Shown here: positions 52,701-61,781 of the stretch, in pieces
How positions within the stretch are numbered: position 1 is the first letter of the stretch
Layout: each line of letters opens with the position of its first letter
Origin: Symsagittifera roscoffensis
Taxonomy: Eukaryota; Xenacoelomorpha; Acoela; Convolutidae
Reading direction: 5' to 3'
DNA: 64,000 nt
Assembly: GCF_963678635.1 (NCBI RefSeq)
Contig: NC_087064.1
Span: forward strand, 42,251,165-42,315,164
Notes under the pieces: generated by a model
What the model saw: only the letters and a program-made list of their open reading frames with translations
Databases searched by the model: none
Told to the model about the DNA's origin: nothing
Made by a program: the position numbers and the translations under genes

Positions 52701-54170
52701 TCATAACTGGAGGCAAGGCTTGCAACTCCTGAGAGTTCTCTCAAAGCCCCCATTACATGGTTTGGAATTTCAAATTTTGAAGGAAAAATCCTTAAGTTAT
52801 CTGAAATCTTCTTGAAAGCTACAAGGATTTGAGAGTCAAAATTGGAGGCAAGATTCGCAATTCCTGAGAATACCCTGACAGCACCCAACTATAAGGTAAG
52901 GAATTTCAAATTTGGAAGAAAAAATATTTCAACTTTTTTGAGAAAACTTTTAGAAAAATCACAAAAAAAGTCATATCTCGAAAACTACAAAAAAAATTGA
53001 GCAGTCATAATTGGAGGCAAGATTGGAGCCAGACAACGAGAAAGAGAAAAAAAGATTGGAGAAAACAGTTTGACAGTAGTACTATTTTAAACTGAATCGT
53101 AGAAACCAAATTGAAAGTTAAAAAATTAGTAGACGGGTAGACAGACAATCAAATTAAATAAAAAATCAGGTATACAGACAGACAGACCTCGAAAAAAATT
53201 TGGCCTCGAAAAAAATTACTGAAAAAATTATGACCGTGCTGAAAACTAATTGAAGAATTCTGTTAAGCATTGCAATATATGATATAGCTTAAACATGAAA
53301 TAATTCTTTCGTTAAACATGCAAAATTATTATGCTTAAACATGGGAGATAGCTGTCACTAGCATTTGAATATAGTATATAGATATAGATAGATAGCTTGT
53401 TTTGAAAAAATCACAAAAACGTCATATCTCGAAAACTACAGCAACTTGAGCAGTCCTAATTGGAGGCAAAATTCGCAACCTCTGAGAGTACCATGACAGC
53501 ACACAACTACTTGGTAAGGGACTTCAAATTTTGAAAAAAATAATTTAGGTTTTTTGAAAACCTTTTGAAAAAATCTCATAAAACGTCATATCTCGAAAAC
53601 TACAGCAACTTGAGCAGTCCTAATTGGAGGCAAGGTTCGCAAACCCCTGAGAGTACTCCGGTAGCCCCCAAATACAGGGTTGCGAATTTCAAACTTAATA
53701 GAAAAAAATTAAATTAATTTTTTTGAAAAACACAAAAAACGTCATATCTCGAACACAAGAAAATGAGCAGTCATATTTGAAGGCATGCTTCACACCTTCT
53801 GAGAGTACCCTGACAGCACCCAACTACAGCGTAAGGATTTTCAAACTTGAAAAAAATATAATTTAAGTTTTTTGAAAAAGATTTTTAAAAAAATCACAAA
53901 AAACGTCAATCTCGAAAACTACAAAGAGTTGAGCAGTCATAACTGGAGGCAAAGCTTGCAACTCCTGAGAGTACTCTGAAAACCCCCATTACAGGGTTTG
54001 GAATTTCAAATTTTGAAAGAAAAATCCTTAAGTTTTCTGAAATCTTCTCGAAAGCTACAAGGATTTGAGCAGTCAAATTTGGAGGCAAGATTCGCAATTC
54101 CAGAGAATACCCTGACAGCACCCAACTATAAGGTAAGGAATTTCAAATTTTGAAAACAAGAATTCCAAAA
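49770..54170. repeat. Satellite array, monomers mostly 160-168 bp, with higher-order repeats
   Basis: About 26-28 head-to-tail monomers carry a 'gtcatatctcgaaaactac' block, a 'gagcagtcataattggaggc' block and a 'gagagtaccctgacagcac' block. These are followed by 'ggtaagga.tttcaaatttgg'. Spacings between the gacagcaccc blocks are 160-168 bp with occasional short monomers of about 135-141 bp. Monomer subtypes recur in the same order at a distance of 1259 bp (for example 51411 and 52670), so the array has higher-order units. A unique insert at about 53030-53400 interrupts it, with 'gacagacagac' and 'gatatagatagatag' runs. Frames read from it are repeat artefacts. Confidence 0.93.
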
Positions 54171-54189
54171 TTTGTAAAATGATCTGAGA

Positions 54190-55010
54190 TATAGTTGCAT
54201 TTTTAAAACTTATTCACGTAAGTTTAGCATTCCAAGGAATTCTTGGATTTATTTTTATTGGATGGTGATTAGAGTTTTGAAATTGCATCTATTCGGGATT
54301 TTAAGCGTGTTATTGTAGGGCCCTCAATAGTATGTCCAAAAAAATTTACACATGTAAGCAAAAAAATGTGGTTTATCCAGGAGTGCTTTTGTTTTTTTAA
54401 CAAAATTTGGTGGTTTTTAACAAAAAGTTTTAACAAAATTTGTCTAAATACGTAATGACATTTTTATTGGGAATTAGTGGTTTAAAAATTTGACTCATAA
54501 ATGCAGATCAAGCTGCTGGTCCTATGGATATACCATAAAATAGTCTATAAAATTCGTATTTCCAATAACAAATTGTGTTAGTCGACGTGGTTGTTCATCT
54601 AATGGCATTTGATTGTACTCATTAAAATAGTGTCGGTTCATTTTTGTAAATATTATTTGTATTGGTTCTATGCGCCAGTTGTATTTTGAGTCATCAATTA
54701 GAGAGTTTAAATATCGTGCGTCTAGAACTATTTTAAGTGATTCTCCTACAGCCAGAATAATAACTGGGTTTATTAATGTGTTTCGTTTGGGTGGTTCTTT
54801 GTTTACTGGTGATATAACTTCATAATGTTCGAGAATGTCTAGAAGTCTGTTTACTTTGTCTTGCGAGTGTACTGGGACATTACTTGCGCGTTGTTTTCGG
54901 AAAACTGCGTCGGGTTTCAGTGGAAGGTGTAGTGGTGAATGTATTTTTCCAACATCAAAATTTGATGCGGCATAAACCATGGAACATTTGAATAATTATT
55001 CTGCTAATTG
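54190..55010 (-). pseudogene. Gypsy-type LTR retrotransposon reverse transcriptase, broken
   Basis: A 152-codon frame (54980-54522) covers the RT N-terminal part. It has KIHSPLHLPLKPDA, then VNRLLDILEHYEVI, SLKIVLDARYLNSLIDDSKY and LTQFVIGN. After frame breaks the thumb/connection is readable at 54420-54190, with a FFGHTIEGP-like piece and FLGML.FLS. The catalytic YIDD segment between them is lost or unreadable. Reading ends where the satellite array begins. Upstream to about 55560 are weak minus-strand protease/linker-like pieces. No LTRs were recognised. Confidence 0.75.
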
Positions 55011-55740
55011 TTCAAATTCTTGCTGATTAATTTGAGAACGTTGAAAATTCAACATTGTCAGAAATTGCTGTTGTTCATCTGTATATTTTGAGATTTGGAA
55101 TGCTGGTTTAAAAAAGTTTTTTTTTGTGAAACAATCTGTTTTTTTAATCAGTTGTAATATTATTAATAGATAACTCTTCGTTAATGATTGTTGACTAACA
55201 AATATTTAACAAATCTAAGATATTAGTTACTCTGTATGCTCTTTCTAGTGTAGGGTGAATAAAGTGTTTCGCAATGTCCTTAAAGTCCTAAAGGACGGGT
55301 AAATTTGTATGGTGAGTTTTTGTATACACGTAATGCTATGGATTTGTGTTTGTATTTTTAGCGTATTTGATAGATGAGATCATAACTCTTAAAGTATGGA
55401 TTGATTTGAAATCAAGGTCAGACATACATAATTTTTGTGTAATTTGATCTTTGTAATATTGTTGAACCTGGTTGATAGAAAAATCATACACATGTCCTGT
55501 TAGTAGTTTTAAATGTTTTTTTGTTGATTATGTAGGGTCAAACTTTCAAAAACGAGGTTGCTTATTTAATCTATGGAAAAAAGTTAGGTATTTATTAATG
55601 AGTTAGTATATTTGTCTTCGATTTGCAATTTACTGTTTAAGATCTTTATAGTTGGGATATATTCATTAATAAATGGTATTCCAACTATGTTGTTTTTAAT
55701 GTGGAATATTTGTTTCAAGGGAGTAGTATGCATATAGTGC
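55010..55740 (-). other. Probable upstream pol remnant, heavily decayed
   Basis: Minus-strand pieces around 55440-55200 (CMSDLDFKSIHTLRVM, HFIHPTLERAYRVTNIL) lie just upstream of the RT frame. They could be the protease-RT linker of the same element, but stops are frequent and no active-site motif is visible. Confidence 0.25.
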
Positions 55741-55749
55741 GTTAGGATC

Positions 55750-55910
55750 GGGGGGGGGGGGGGGGGGGGGGGTTGTCATACATGGATGACCATTAGGTAT
55801 AAATCATAATGGTCACCATGTATTAAATGATCAGCAATGGTCACCATGTAATAATCCTAATTGTCACCATGTATAATTTTATACCTAATAGTCCTCATGT
55901 AAAACTTCGG
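55750..55910. repeat. G23 homopolymer followed by short GGTCACCATG repeats
   Basis: Twenty-three G residues (55750-55772) are followed by three spaced ggtcaccatgta-type blocks (55811, 55839, and a variant at 55861). Weaker forms lie on either side (55784, 55891). GGTCACC is nearly self-complementary with its neighbours, so local hairpins are possible. Confidence 0.75.
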
Positions 55911-55914
55911 TATA

Positions 55915-56260
55915 TTATTGAGTATTCCCACTGAACGTTGTGGTTACATGTTTGGTGCGGTAAAGGATTTGCCAAATCTTCGTTCTGAAACCAGCTGGAG
56001 TGTTTAACTGCGCTATAGACTGTTTGCTCAATTCTTCTTAAAACTTTGATTCAAACTCAAATTACATACAAATACATACAAAAGTATGCTAGAGACACTA
56101 TCGCTTAAATGAAATTGTTTATATCCCAGATTAATTGAGTTCCAAAGCTGAACAAAATCTCGCACTTAAATACACACTAAACACGGAATAGCGGTAGGTC
56201 AAATTTTATGTACAGACAATTCTCATATTAAATAACTGAATTTTATTTACTATACAAAAG
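55915..56260. other. Intergenic DNA
   Basis: No supportable feature was seen. Confidence 0.35.
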
Positions 56261-56283
56261 TTAATGTGGTGTTTTTTTTGTAT

Positions 56284-56775
56284 TTAATCTATTCGTCGAT
56301 TTTTTGACCGTGGTTCTTCTACTTCAACTGCTTCATAATCGAAAAACGAATCGTTGAAGAATGACGACTCGTCCTCATCGGAAATATTGGCATCCAGATC
56401 CGCGATATCCCCGCTATCAATATCACTGTCGTTGGTTTCTGCTGCCCGAATCAGACCGGGGTCTGGAGTTTGCCAACTGCTATTGACCTGGTCCATCAGT
56501 TGTCGAAGCGAGCGATGTGGTTGTGTGTTCTCAACAGCAAAACTATCCTCAGAGTATTCATCATCAATTTCCGGATGGTCCCAATCAACGTTTTTAGTGT
56601 TAGCGAATTCTTCAGACACTCCATCTAGGAAATTGTCACAATCCCACGACACTGGCTGTTGACGATCTTCAAAAAATGGCATCCATTTTTCCAAATCGTC
56701 ACTGTCAGTTGGGTCAGAATTAACAGCGGCTGTGTTGTCATCACTATCATCAATGCCAATCACAGTTTGACCCAC
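56284..56775 (-). CDS. Acidic Asp/Ser-rich frame (duplicated C-terminal extension), intact copy
   Basis: A 163-codon frame is rich in D, S and E and ends in a basic SKNRRID tail. It has no recognised domain. Its start region (GQTVIGIDDSDDN) repeats the end of the polymerase C-terminal frame at 57574-57170 (GQTVIGIDGSDDN). So it looks like a duplicated C-terminal extension of that protein rather than an independent gene. A start ATG close to the duplication edge is probably fortuitous. Confidence 0.45.
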   Translation of the reverse strand: MGQTVIGIDDSDDNTAAVNSDPTDSDDLEKWMPFFEDRQQPVSWDCDNFLDGVSEEFANTKNVDWDHPEIDDEYSEDSFAVENTQPHRSLRQLMDQVNSSWQTPDPGLIRAAETNDSDIDSGDIADLDANISDEDESSFFNDSFFDYEAVEVEEPRSKNRRID

Positions 56776-56838
56776 GATGTTTAATGTGGTGTTTTTTTGT
56801 GTTTTAATCTATTCGTCGATTTTTTGACCGTGGTTCTT

Positions 56839-57105
56839 CTACTTCAACTGCTTCATTATCGAAAGCGAATTTTTGAAGAATGACGACTCGTCCTCGTCGG
56901 AAGTTTTGGCCTCCAGATTGGTGATATTCCCGCTATCTATATCACTGCCGTTGGTTTCTGCTGCACGAATCAGACCGGGGTCTGGAGTTTGCCAACTGCT
57001 ATTGACTTGGTCCATCAGTTGTTGAGGCGAACGATATGGTTGTATTTTCAATAGCAAAATTATCCTCAGAGTAGACATCTTCAATTTCCGGCTGGTTTTA
57101 GTCAA
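56839..57105 (-). pseudogene. Acidic frame, damaged copy
   Basis: This second copy of the acidic extension includes MDQVNSSWQTPDPGLIRAAE, as in the intact copy. Small deletions put the two ends of the unit in different frames. It sits between the polymerase C-terminal frame and the intact copy. Confidence 0.6.
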
Positions 57106-57169
57106 CCATCACTAGGAAATCTTCACAATCCCACGACACTGGTTGTTGGCGATCTTCAAAAAATAGCAT

Positions 57170-57506
57170 TCATTTTTCCAAATCGTCATCGTCAGTTGGG
57201 TCCGAATTAACAGCGGCTGTGTTGTCATCACTACCATCAATGCCAATCACAGTTTGACCCACGATGTTTTTGTGACCGTAGGGAAGAGTCTGCTGACCAT
57301 CATCGAGGATGTAGCGTTTGTCATCAAAAGCTGATAACGATGTTTTCGTCGAAGTCACTGTTTGCAGATTGTGTGACTCGGATGCGATTCGACTGTTTTC
57401 AGTTTTGAATAACGAGCCAGAGGTCAAGGTGTCTCGATATCGCTGATGACTCAACATCTTCTGAGCAGCTTTGGATACACCTTTCGCCGATAATTTTCTG
57501 CAGTCT
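57170..57506 (-). pseudogene. C-terminal exon-like piece of the family-B DNA polymerase
   Basis: After an acceptor-like TTTTTAG at about 57507 the frame reads SAKGVSKAAQKM and then FDDKRYILDDGQQTLPYGH. That matches the C-terminal segment usual in this polymerase type: a KGV.K motif, then DKR.IL.DG..TLPYGH. It then passes into the acidic extension. It is separated from the polymerase core by an A-rich stretch (57580-57880). A canonical donor (CCAGAG|GTAATT) lies at the end of the core, near 57930. An intron is therefore possible, though the usual segment between these parts is missing. Confidence 0.55.
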
Positions 57507-57574
57507 AAAAATTTATTTATATGATTACTAATCAATTTTTTGATGATCACTAATGTGTGGTGGTAAAAAACCAA

Positions 57575-57882
57575 ATGCGATGTTTTTTTAAGAGCTACAT
57601 CATGTTAACTTGAAGGCCAGGTGCAACAAAAAAAAATACATGAAGGCAAGGTGTGACCTTAAAAATTAGTCATCATTAAAAAAAAAAACAATCGACCAAC
57701 ACAAAAAAAAAAAAAATCCCCGACAAAAAAAAACCGCCCACAAAAAAAAAAAATTTTCAAAAAAAATTACATTTTTTCGCCTAAAAAGTTTTTTCCAAAT
57801 TTCTTCTTTTTTTTTGATAAAATTACATTTTTTCGCCCACAAATAAAAATTGCCTTCCGAAAAAAAAATCACAAAAAATCAA
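57575..57882. repeat. A-rich low-complexity stretch
   Basis: Long A runs (T on the minus strand) alternate with short C-containing motifs such as 'aaaaaaaaatccccgac' and 'ttacattttttcgcc', repeated several times. It has no coding value. Confidence 0.7.
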
Positions 57883-59552
57883 AATTTTTTGAAATTCGTG
57901 CTCACAAATAAGGCAAATAGAAATTAATTACCTCTGGACAAAATGGAATAAAGCTTGGGTTTGAGGGATATAAAAAGGTTATAATGTCTCCTGGAAACTC
58001 ATCCTTGAATTTTAAAACAACCATTTTGTTTTTCGGGTCGTAGAGAGGGTGGTTCTTTGGGTAATTTGACAAGTCAAGTTCATTCAAAATATTCCTTTTT
58101 TCGGAAATTTCTCGGTATAAATCTTCACTTTTGACTTGGTACAGGAGACTGTCTGTATCAGAATACAATAGTTGACATTCAAAATTTGGTTTCATTATAT
58201 CGTAATGAAATTTATACATGTGAAACTTTGCTAACTCAAGAACACTAGCTCCCACAATTGTTGGGACATCCCAATAGATTTTTGTTGGATTCGAAGTGAA
58301 CGCTGCCAAGTTTTCTCCAAAAATTTTGTAGGATTTAAATTCGAATGCACTAATTTCTCGCAAAGCGGCATGATAATCTCTAACTATCCGAACAAGCATC
58401 CGTTTGCGCTTCGACTCGCATGTTTTCCCATAAGCACAATTGTTCAGTAGTTTGTACAAACCCTCCTCAAATTTATTTCTAGCTTGTTGTCGTTTAGTCG
58501 AGTTCAATGTGATGTATGGTTCTAACCATGCTTCTTGTTCAAACTTCAGCACACGGTGCACTTTTTTAACTTTAAGTCCCAACCTAACAAACAATTGCAA
58601 TAGTTTGTAATGAATTGTATAGTTTGACTTGTCATGCAGCGTCTGCAGTAACTTTTTGGTCTTTCCAATTGAACGTCTTGCAATGTCTTGATTTTTCATC
58701 TGCTCGAGTAAATTTGTTTGGTAGGGACTCAACCAATCCTGGGGTACACTTTCTTTAGTAGGAGCTAAAGGGTAATCTTGATGATCCTCATGCAGTTCTT
58801 CTGGATACTCGAGATCAACTTCCAATATAAATCCAATCAAAGAGTCTTCAGTCATGTTGAGGATTTGGTTCACAATCACCTCGTCTTCTATATGCTCTAT
58901 TAGCTCAAAGTTACGCACCGGTAATTTCTCCGTTTGCATGACGCCGCCATAGAGGTTATTTGCATCGATCATAAACCCGTAGGTGCTAGGTTGATCTGGG
59001 TTGAAGTCGGGGCATTCTTTGTTGTTGGCTTTGAAAAAGCGACTATGGAACACGGATGCAGTACCACCTCGCATCATATTCTCGACCAGTTCGAGATGCC
59101 TGCGGTCTGATAAAAGCTGAACATTCGAGTCTTTGCAGATACGTTTGAAGGCGTCTCCAGCTAAGTTTGAAGCACTAAAATGATGCGCGCAGTCCAGACC
59201 ATAAGTTTGGTGACTAATTTGTCGAAATTCTTCAAAGACGCAAGCAAGAAGGAGTGTATCACACTTGAGATACAAGTTGTGATAATCCTCCAAGTTTTGA
59301 CATTTGAACACTCTAAAAACTTTCCTTGCATGTTCCAGATCCGCTTGTTAAACTGCAACTTTTCCTCCATTCAAAACATCGGACCAATTTTGCAAAGGAG
59401 GCAATTCTTTTTCTGCAAATTTTTCTCTTCTGGTCATGTACGAATAAGGGTAGAAACCTTTTTGTCATATCAGACACCGTTGCTCCTCCGTCTCGTTTGC
59501 AAAATACTTGTTCAAAAATGACATTTTTTCCGCTGGTAGATTATCAACCAAT
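57883..59552 (-). repeat. Duplicated polymerase-core segment, copy 1 (1670 bp)
   Basis: It aligns with 59565-61234 at a constant offset of 1682 with a single base difference noticed (59467 A versus 61149 G). A 12 bp junction separates the copies. Copy 1 is the 3'-side copy on the minus strand. Confidence 0.95.
57902..59311 (-). pseudogene. Family-B DNA polymerase core, duplicate copy
   Basis: The 469-codon frame is identical in protein sequence to 60993-59584. Motif A is DANNLYG (116-122), motif B lies around KLLNNCAYGK (287-296), and motif C is SDTDS (384-388). These are the palm residues of protein-primed (DNA_pol_B_2) polymerases. As the second of two tandem cores, it lacks an exonuclease domain immediately upstream and is preceded by the same in-frame stop as the other copy. 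It is followed by a donor-like site and then the C-terminal piece at 57506. Confidence 0.85.
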
Positions 59553-59564
59553 AATTTGAATTTG

Positions 59565-61234
59565 AATTTTTTGAAATTCGTGCTCACAAATAAGGCAAAT
59601 AGAAATTAATTACCTCTGGACAAAATGGAATAAAGCTTGGGTTTGAGGGATATAAAAAGGTTATAATGTCTCCTGGAAACTCATCCTTGAATTTTAAAAC
59701 AACCATTTTGTTTTTCGGGTCGTAGAGAGGGTGGTTCTTTGGGTAATTTGACAAGTCAAGTTCATTCAAAATATTCCTTTTTTCGGAAATTTCTCGGTAT
59801 AAATCTTCACTTTTGACTTGGTACAGGAGACTGTCTGTATCAGAATACAATAGTTGACATTCAAAATTTGGTTTCATTATATCGTAATGAAATTTATACA
59901 TGTGAAACTTTGCTAACTCAAGAACACTAGCTCCCACAATTGTTGGGACATCCCAATAGATTTTTGTTGGATTCGAAGTGAACGCTGCCAAGTTTTCTCC
60001 AAAAATTTTGTAGGATTTAAATTCGAATGCACTAATTTCTCGCAAAGCGGCATGATAATCTCTAACTATCCGAACAAGCATCCGTTTGCGCTTCGACTCG
60101 CATGTTTTCCCATAAGCACAATTGTTCAGTAGTTTGTACAAACCCTCCTCAAATTTATTTCTAGCTTGTTGTCGTTTAGTCGAGTTCAATGTGATGTATG
60201 GTTCTAACCATGCTTCTTGTTCAAACTTCAGCACACGGTGCACTTTTTTAACTTTAAGTCCCAACCTAACAAACAATTGCAATAGTTTGTAATGAATTGT
60301 ATAGTTTGACTTGTCATGCAGCGTCTGCAGTAACTTTTTGGTCTTTCCAATTGAACGTCTTGCAATGTCTTGATTTTTCATCTGCTCGAGTAAATTTGTT
60401 TGGTAGGGACTCAACCAATCCTGGGGTACACTTTCTTTAGTAGGAGCTAAAGGGTAATCTTGATGATCCTCATGCAGTTCTTCTGGATACTCGAGATCAA
60501 CTTCCAATATAAATCCAATCAAAGAGTCTTCAGTCATGTTGAGGATTTGGTTCACAATCACCTCGTCTTCTATATGCTCTATTAGCTCAAAGTTACGCAC
60601 CGGTAATTTCTCCGTTTGCATGACGCCGCCATAGAGGTTATTTGCATCGATCATAAACCCGTAGGTGCTAGGTTGATCTGGGTTGAAGTCGGGGCATTCT
60701 TTGTTGTTGGCTTTGAAAAAGCGACTATGGAACACGGATGCAGTACCACCTCGCATCATATTCTCGACCAGTTCGAGATGCCTGCGGTCTGATAAAAGCT
60801 GAACATTCGAGTCTTTGCAGATACGTTTGAAGGCGTCTCCAGCTAAGTTTGAAGCACTAAAATGATGCGCGCAGTCCAGACCATAAGTTTGGTGACTAAT
60901 TTGTCGAAATTCTTCAAAGACGCAAGCAAGAAGGAGTGTATCACACTTGAGATACAAGTTGTGATAATCCTCCAAGTTTTGACATTTGAACACTCTAAAA
61001 ACTTTCCTTGCATGTTCCAGATCCGCTTGTTAAACTGCAACTTTTCCTCCATTCAAAACATCGGACCAATTTTGCAAAGGAGGCAATTCTTTTTCTGCAA
61101 ATTTTTCTCTTCTGGTCATGTACGAATAAGGGTAGAAACCTTTTTGTCGTATCAGACACCGTTGCTCCTCCGTCTCGTTTGCAAAATACTTGTTCAAAAA
61201 TGACATTTTTTCCGCTGGTAGATTATCAACCAAT
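59565..61234 (-). repeat. Duplicated polymerase-core segment, copy 2 (1670 bp)
   Basis: This is the counterpart of 57883-59552. On its 5' side (minus strand) it continues into the exonuclease and endonuclease region of the gene, so it is the copy in the original context at that end. Confidence 0.95.
59584..60993 (-). pseudogene. Family-B DNA polymerase core (protein-primed, Polinton-like type)
   Basis: The frame starts at a GTG because an in-frame TAA (61030-61032) cuts it from the upstream part 12 codons earlier. It holds the end of the exonuclease region (DYHNLYLKCDTLLLACVFEEF, first 30 residues) and then motifs A, B and C as in the other copy. Such enzymes replicate linear DNA from a protein primer and are encoded by Polinton/Maverick elements, related viruses and linear plasmids. 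Without the upstream exonuclease in frame it is not a working gene. No integrase, packaging ATPase, protease or capsid gene is in the window, so the element type is inferred from the polymerase alone. Confidence 0.85.
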
Positions 61235-61545
61235 TTTTGCAGGGAAGAATTCAAAAACTTGCATGAGTCAATAAATCTGAGGTATTCAAAAACTTTTTGC
61301 TCAGATCCGTTTTTCCTTTTTATAGTTTTAATTAGGACTCCAATGCCTAACGATATATATTTTTCGTCTGTGCTAGGTATAACACTCATTGTACTTGTTG
61401 GCTCGCATTCATGCAATGCGAGAGAAATGTGGTGACGGTCATAGTTCTGGATGTTATGTTCAATGACTGGGGTGAAATTTACAGTTCGTCTTGCGAGGTT
61501 GCATTTTTCATGTGCCCATCCCAAAAATTTTCCAGAAAACGGCAA
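61030..61545 (-). pseudogene. Polymerase gene middle part: endonuclease-VII-like end and exonuclease
   Basis: The 171-codon frame begins in the second half of a zinc/HNH segment (SGKFLGWAHEKCNLARR), similar to recombination endonuclease VII. It continues with HNIQNYDRHHI, which corresponds to the exonuclease II region of this polymerase type. It ends at an in-frame TAA just before the polymerase core. A frame change at about 61535-61543, in a T-rich spot, separates it from the preceding piece. Confidence 0.7.
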
Positions 61546-61781
61546 TGGTCAAGACATTTTTCGTGCTCATTGGTAAAATGTATACAGCAAATCCAACATG
61601 TTGATGTGTTTTCTTTGTTCAACGATTCTTGGCTTTCTAGAAATTGGGGAAACCGTCGCTTTTGATCATATATCTCTCTCGCTAATTGATGCAACTGATT
61701 GAGAAACTTTTTCATGCATTGATCAGAGCTGTCATAGTCAAAGAAGTATGGCTGTGAATTTCCGTGTTCAATTACAGCCAA
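61479..61781 (-). pseudogene. Polymerase gene piece: first half of endonuclease-VII-like segment
   Basis: The 100-codon frame has CWICCIHF and CLDHCRF, the first cysteine pair and the DH of an endonuclease-VII-type HNH finger. It then runs out of frame where the 61545-61030 frame takes over. Its own start overlaps the end of the N-terminal frame by 10 bp, indicating another frameshift near 61800-61815. Confidence 0.65.

Larger units (their letters stand above)
56262..57265 (-). repeat. Tandem duplication, 521 bp unit, of the polymerase gene's acidic 3' end
   Basis: Unit A (56262-56782) and unit B (56783-57265) align along their length. Both carry the 'taatctattcgtcgatttt' stop region and the 'cagaccggggtctggagtt' block. 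Both also have the 'cccacgacactgg.tgttg' block and end near the 'gtttgacccacgatgtt' block. Unit B is shorter through small deletions. Confidence 0.9.

Noticed and set aside
49897-54121. Several similar 60-100 codon minus-strand frames, looking like a protein family
   Set aside because: They are translations of the satellite monomers and repeat with the satellite period.
49770-54170. CRISPR-like array
   Set aside because: The repeats are about 160 bp, direct and without unique spacers of constant size, in a eukaryotic genome; this is satellite DNA.
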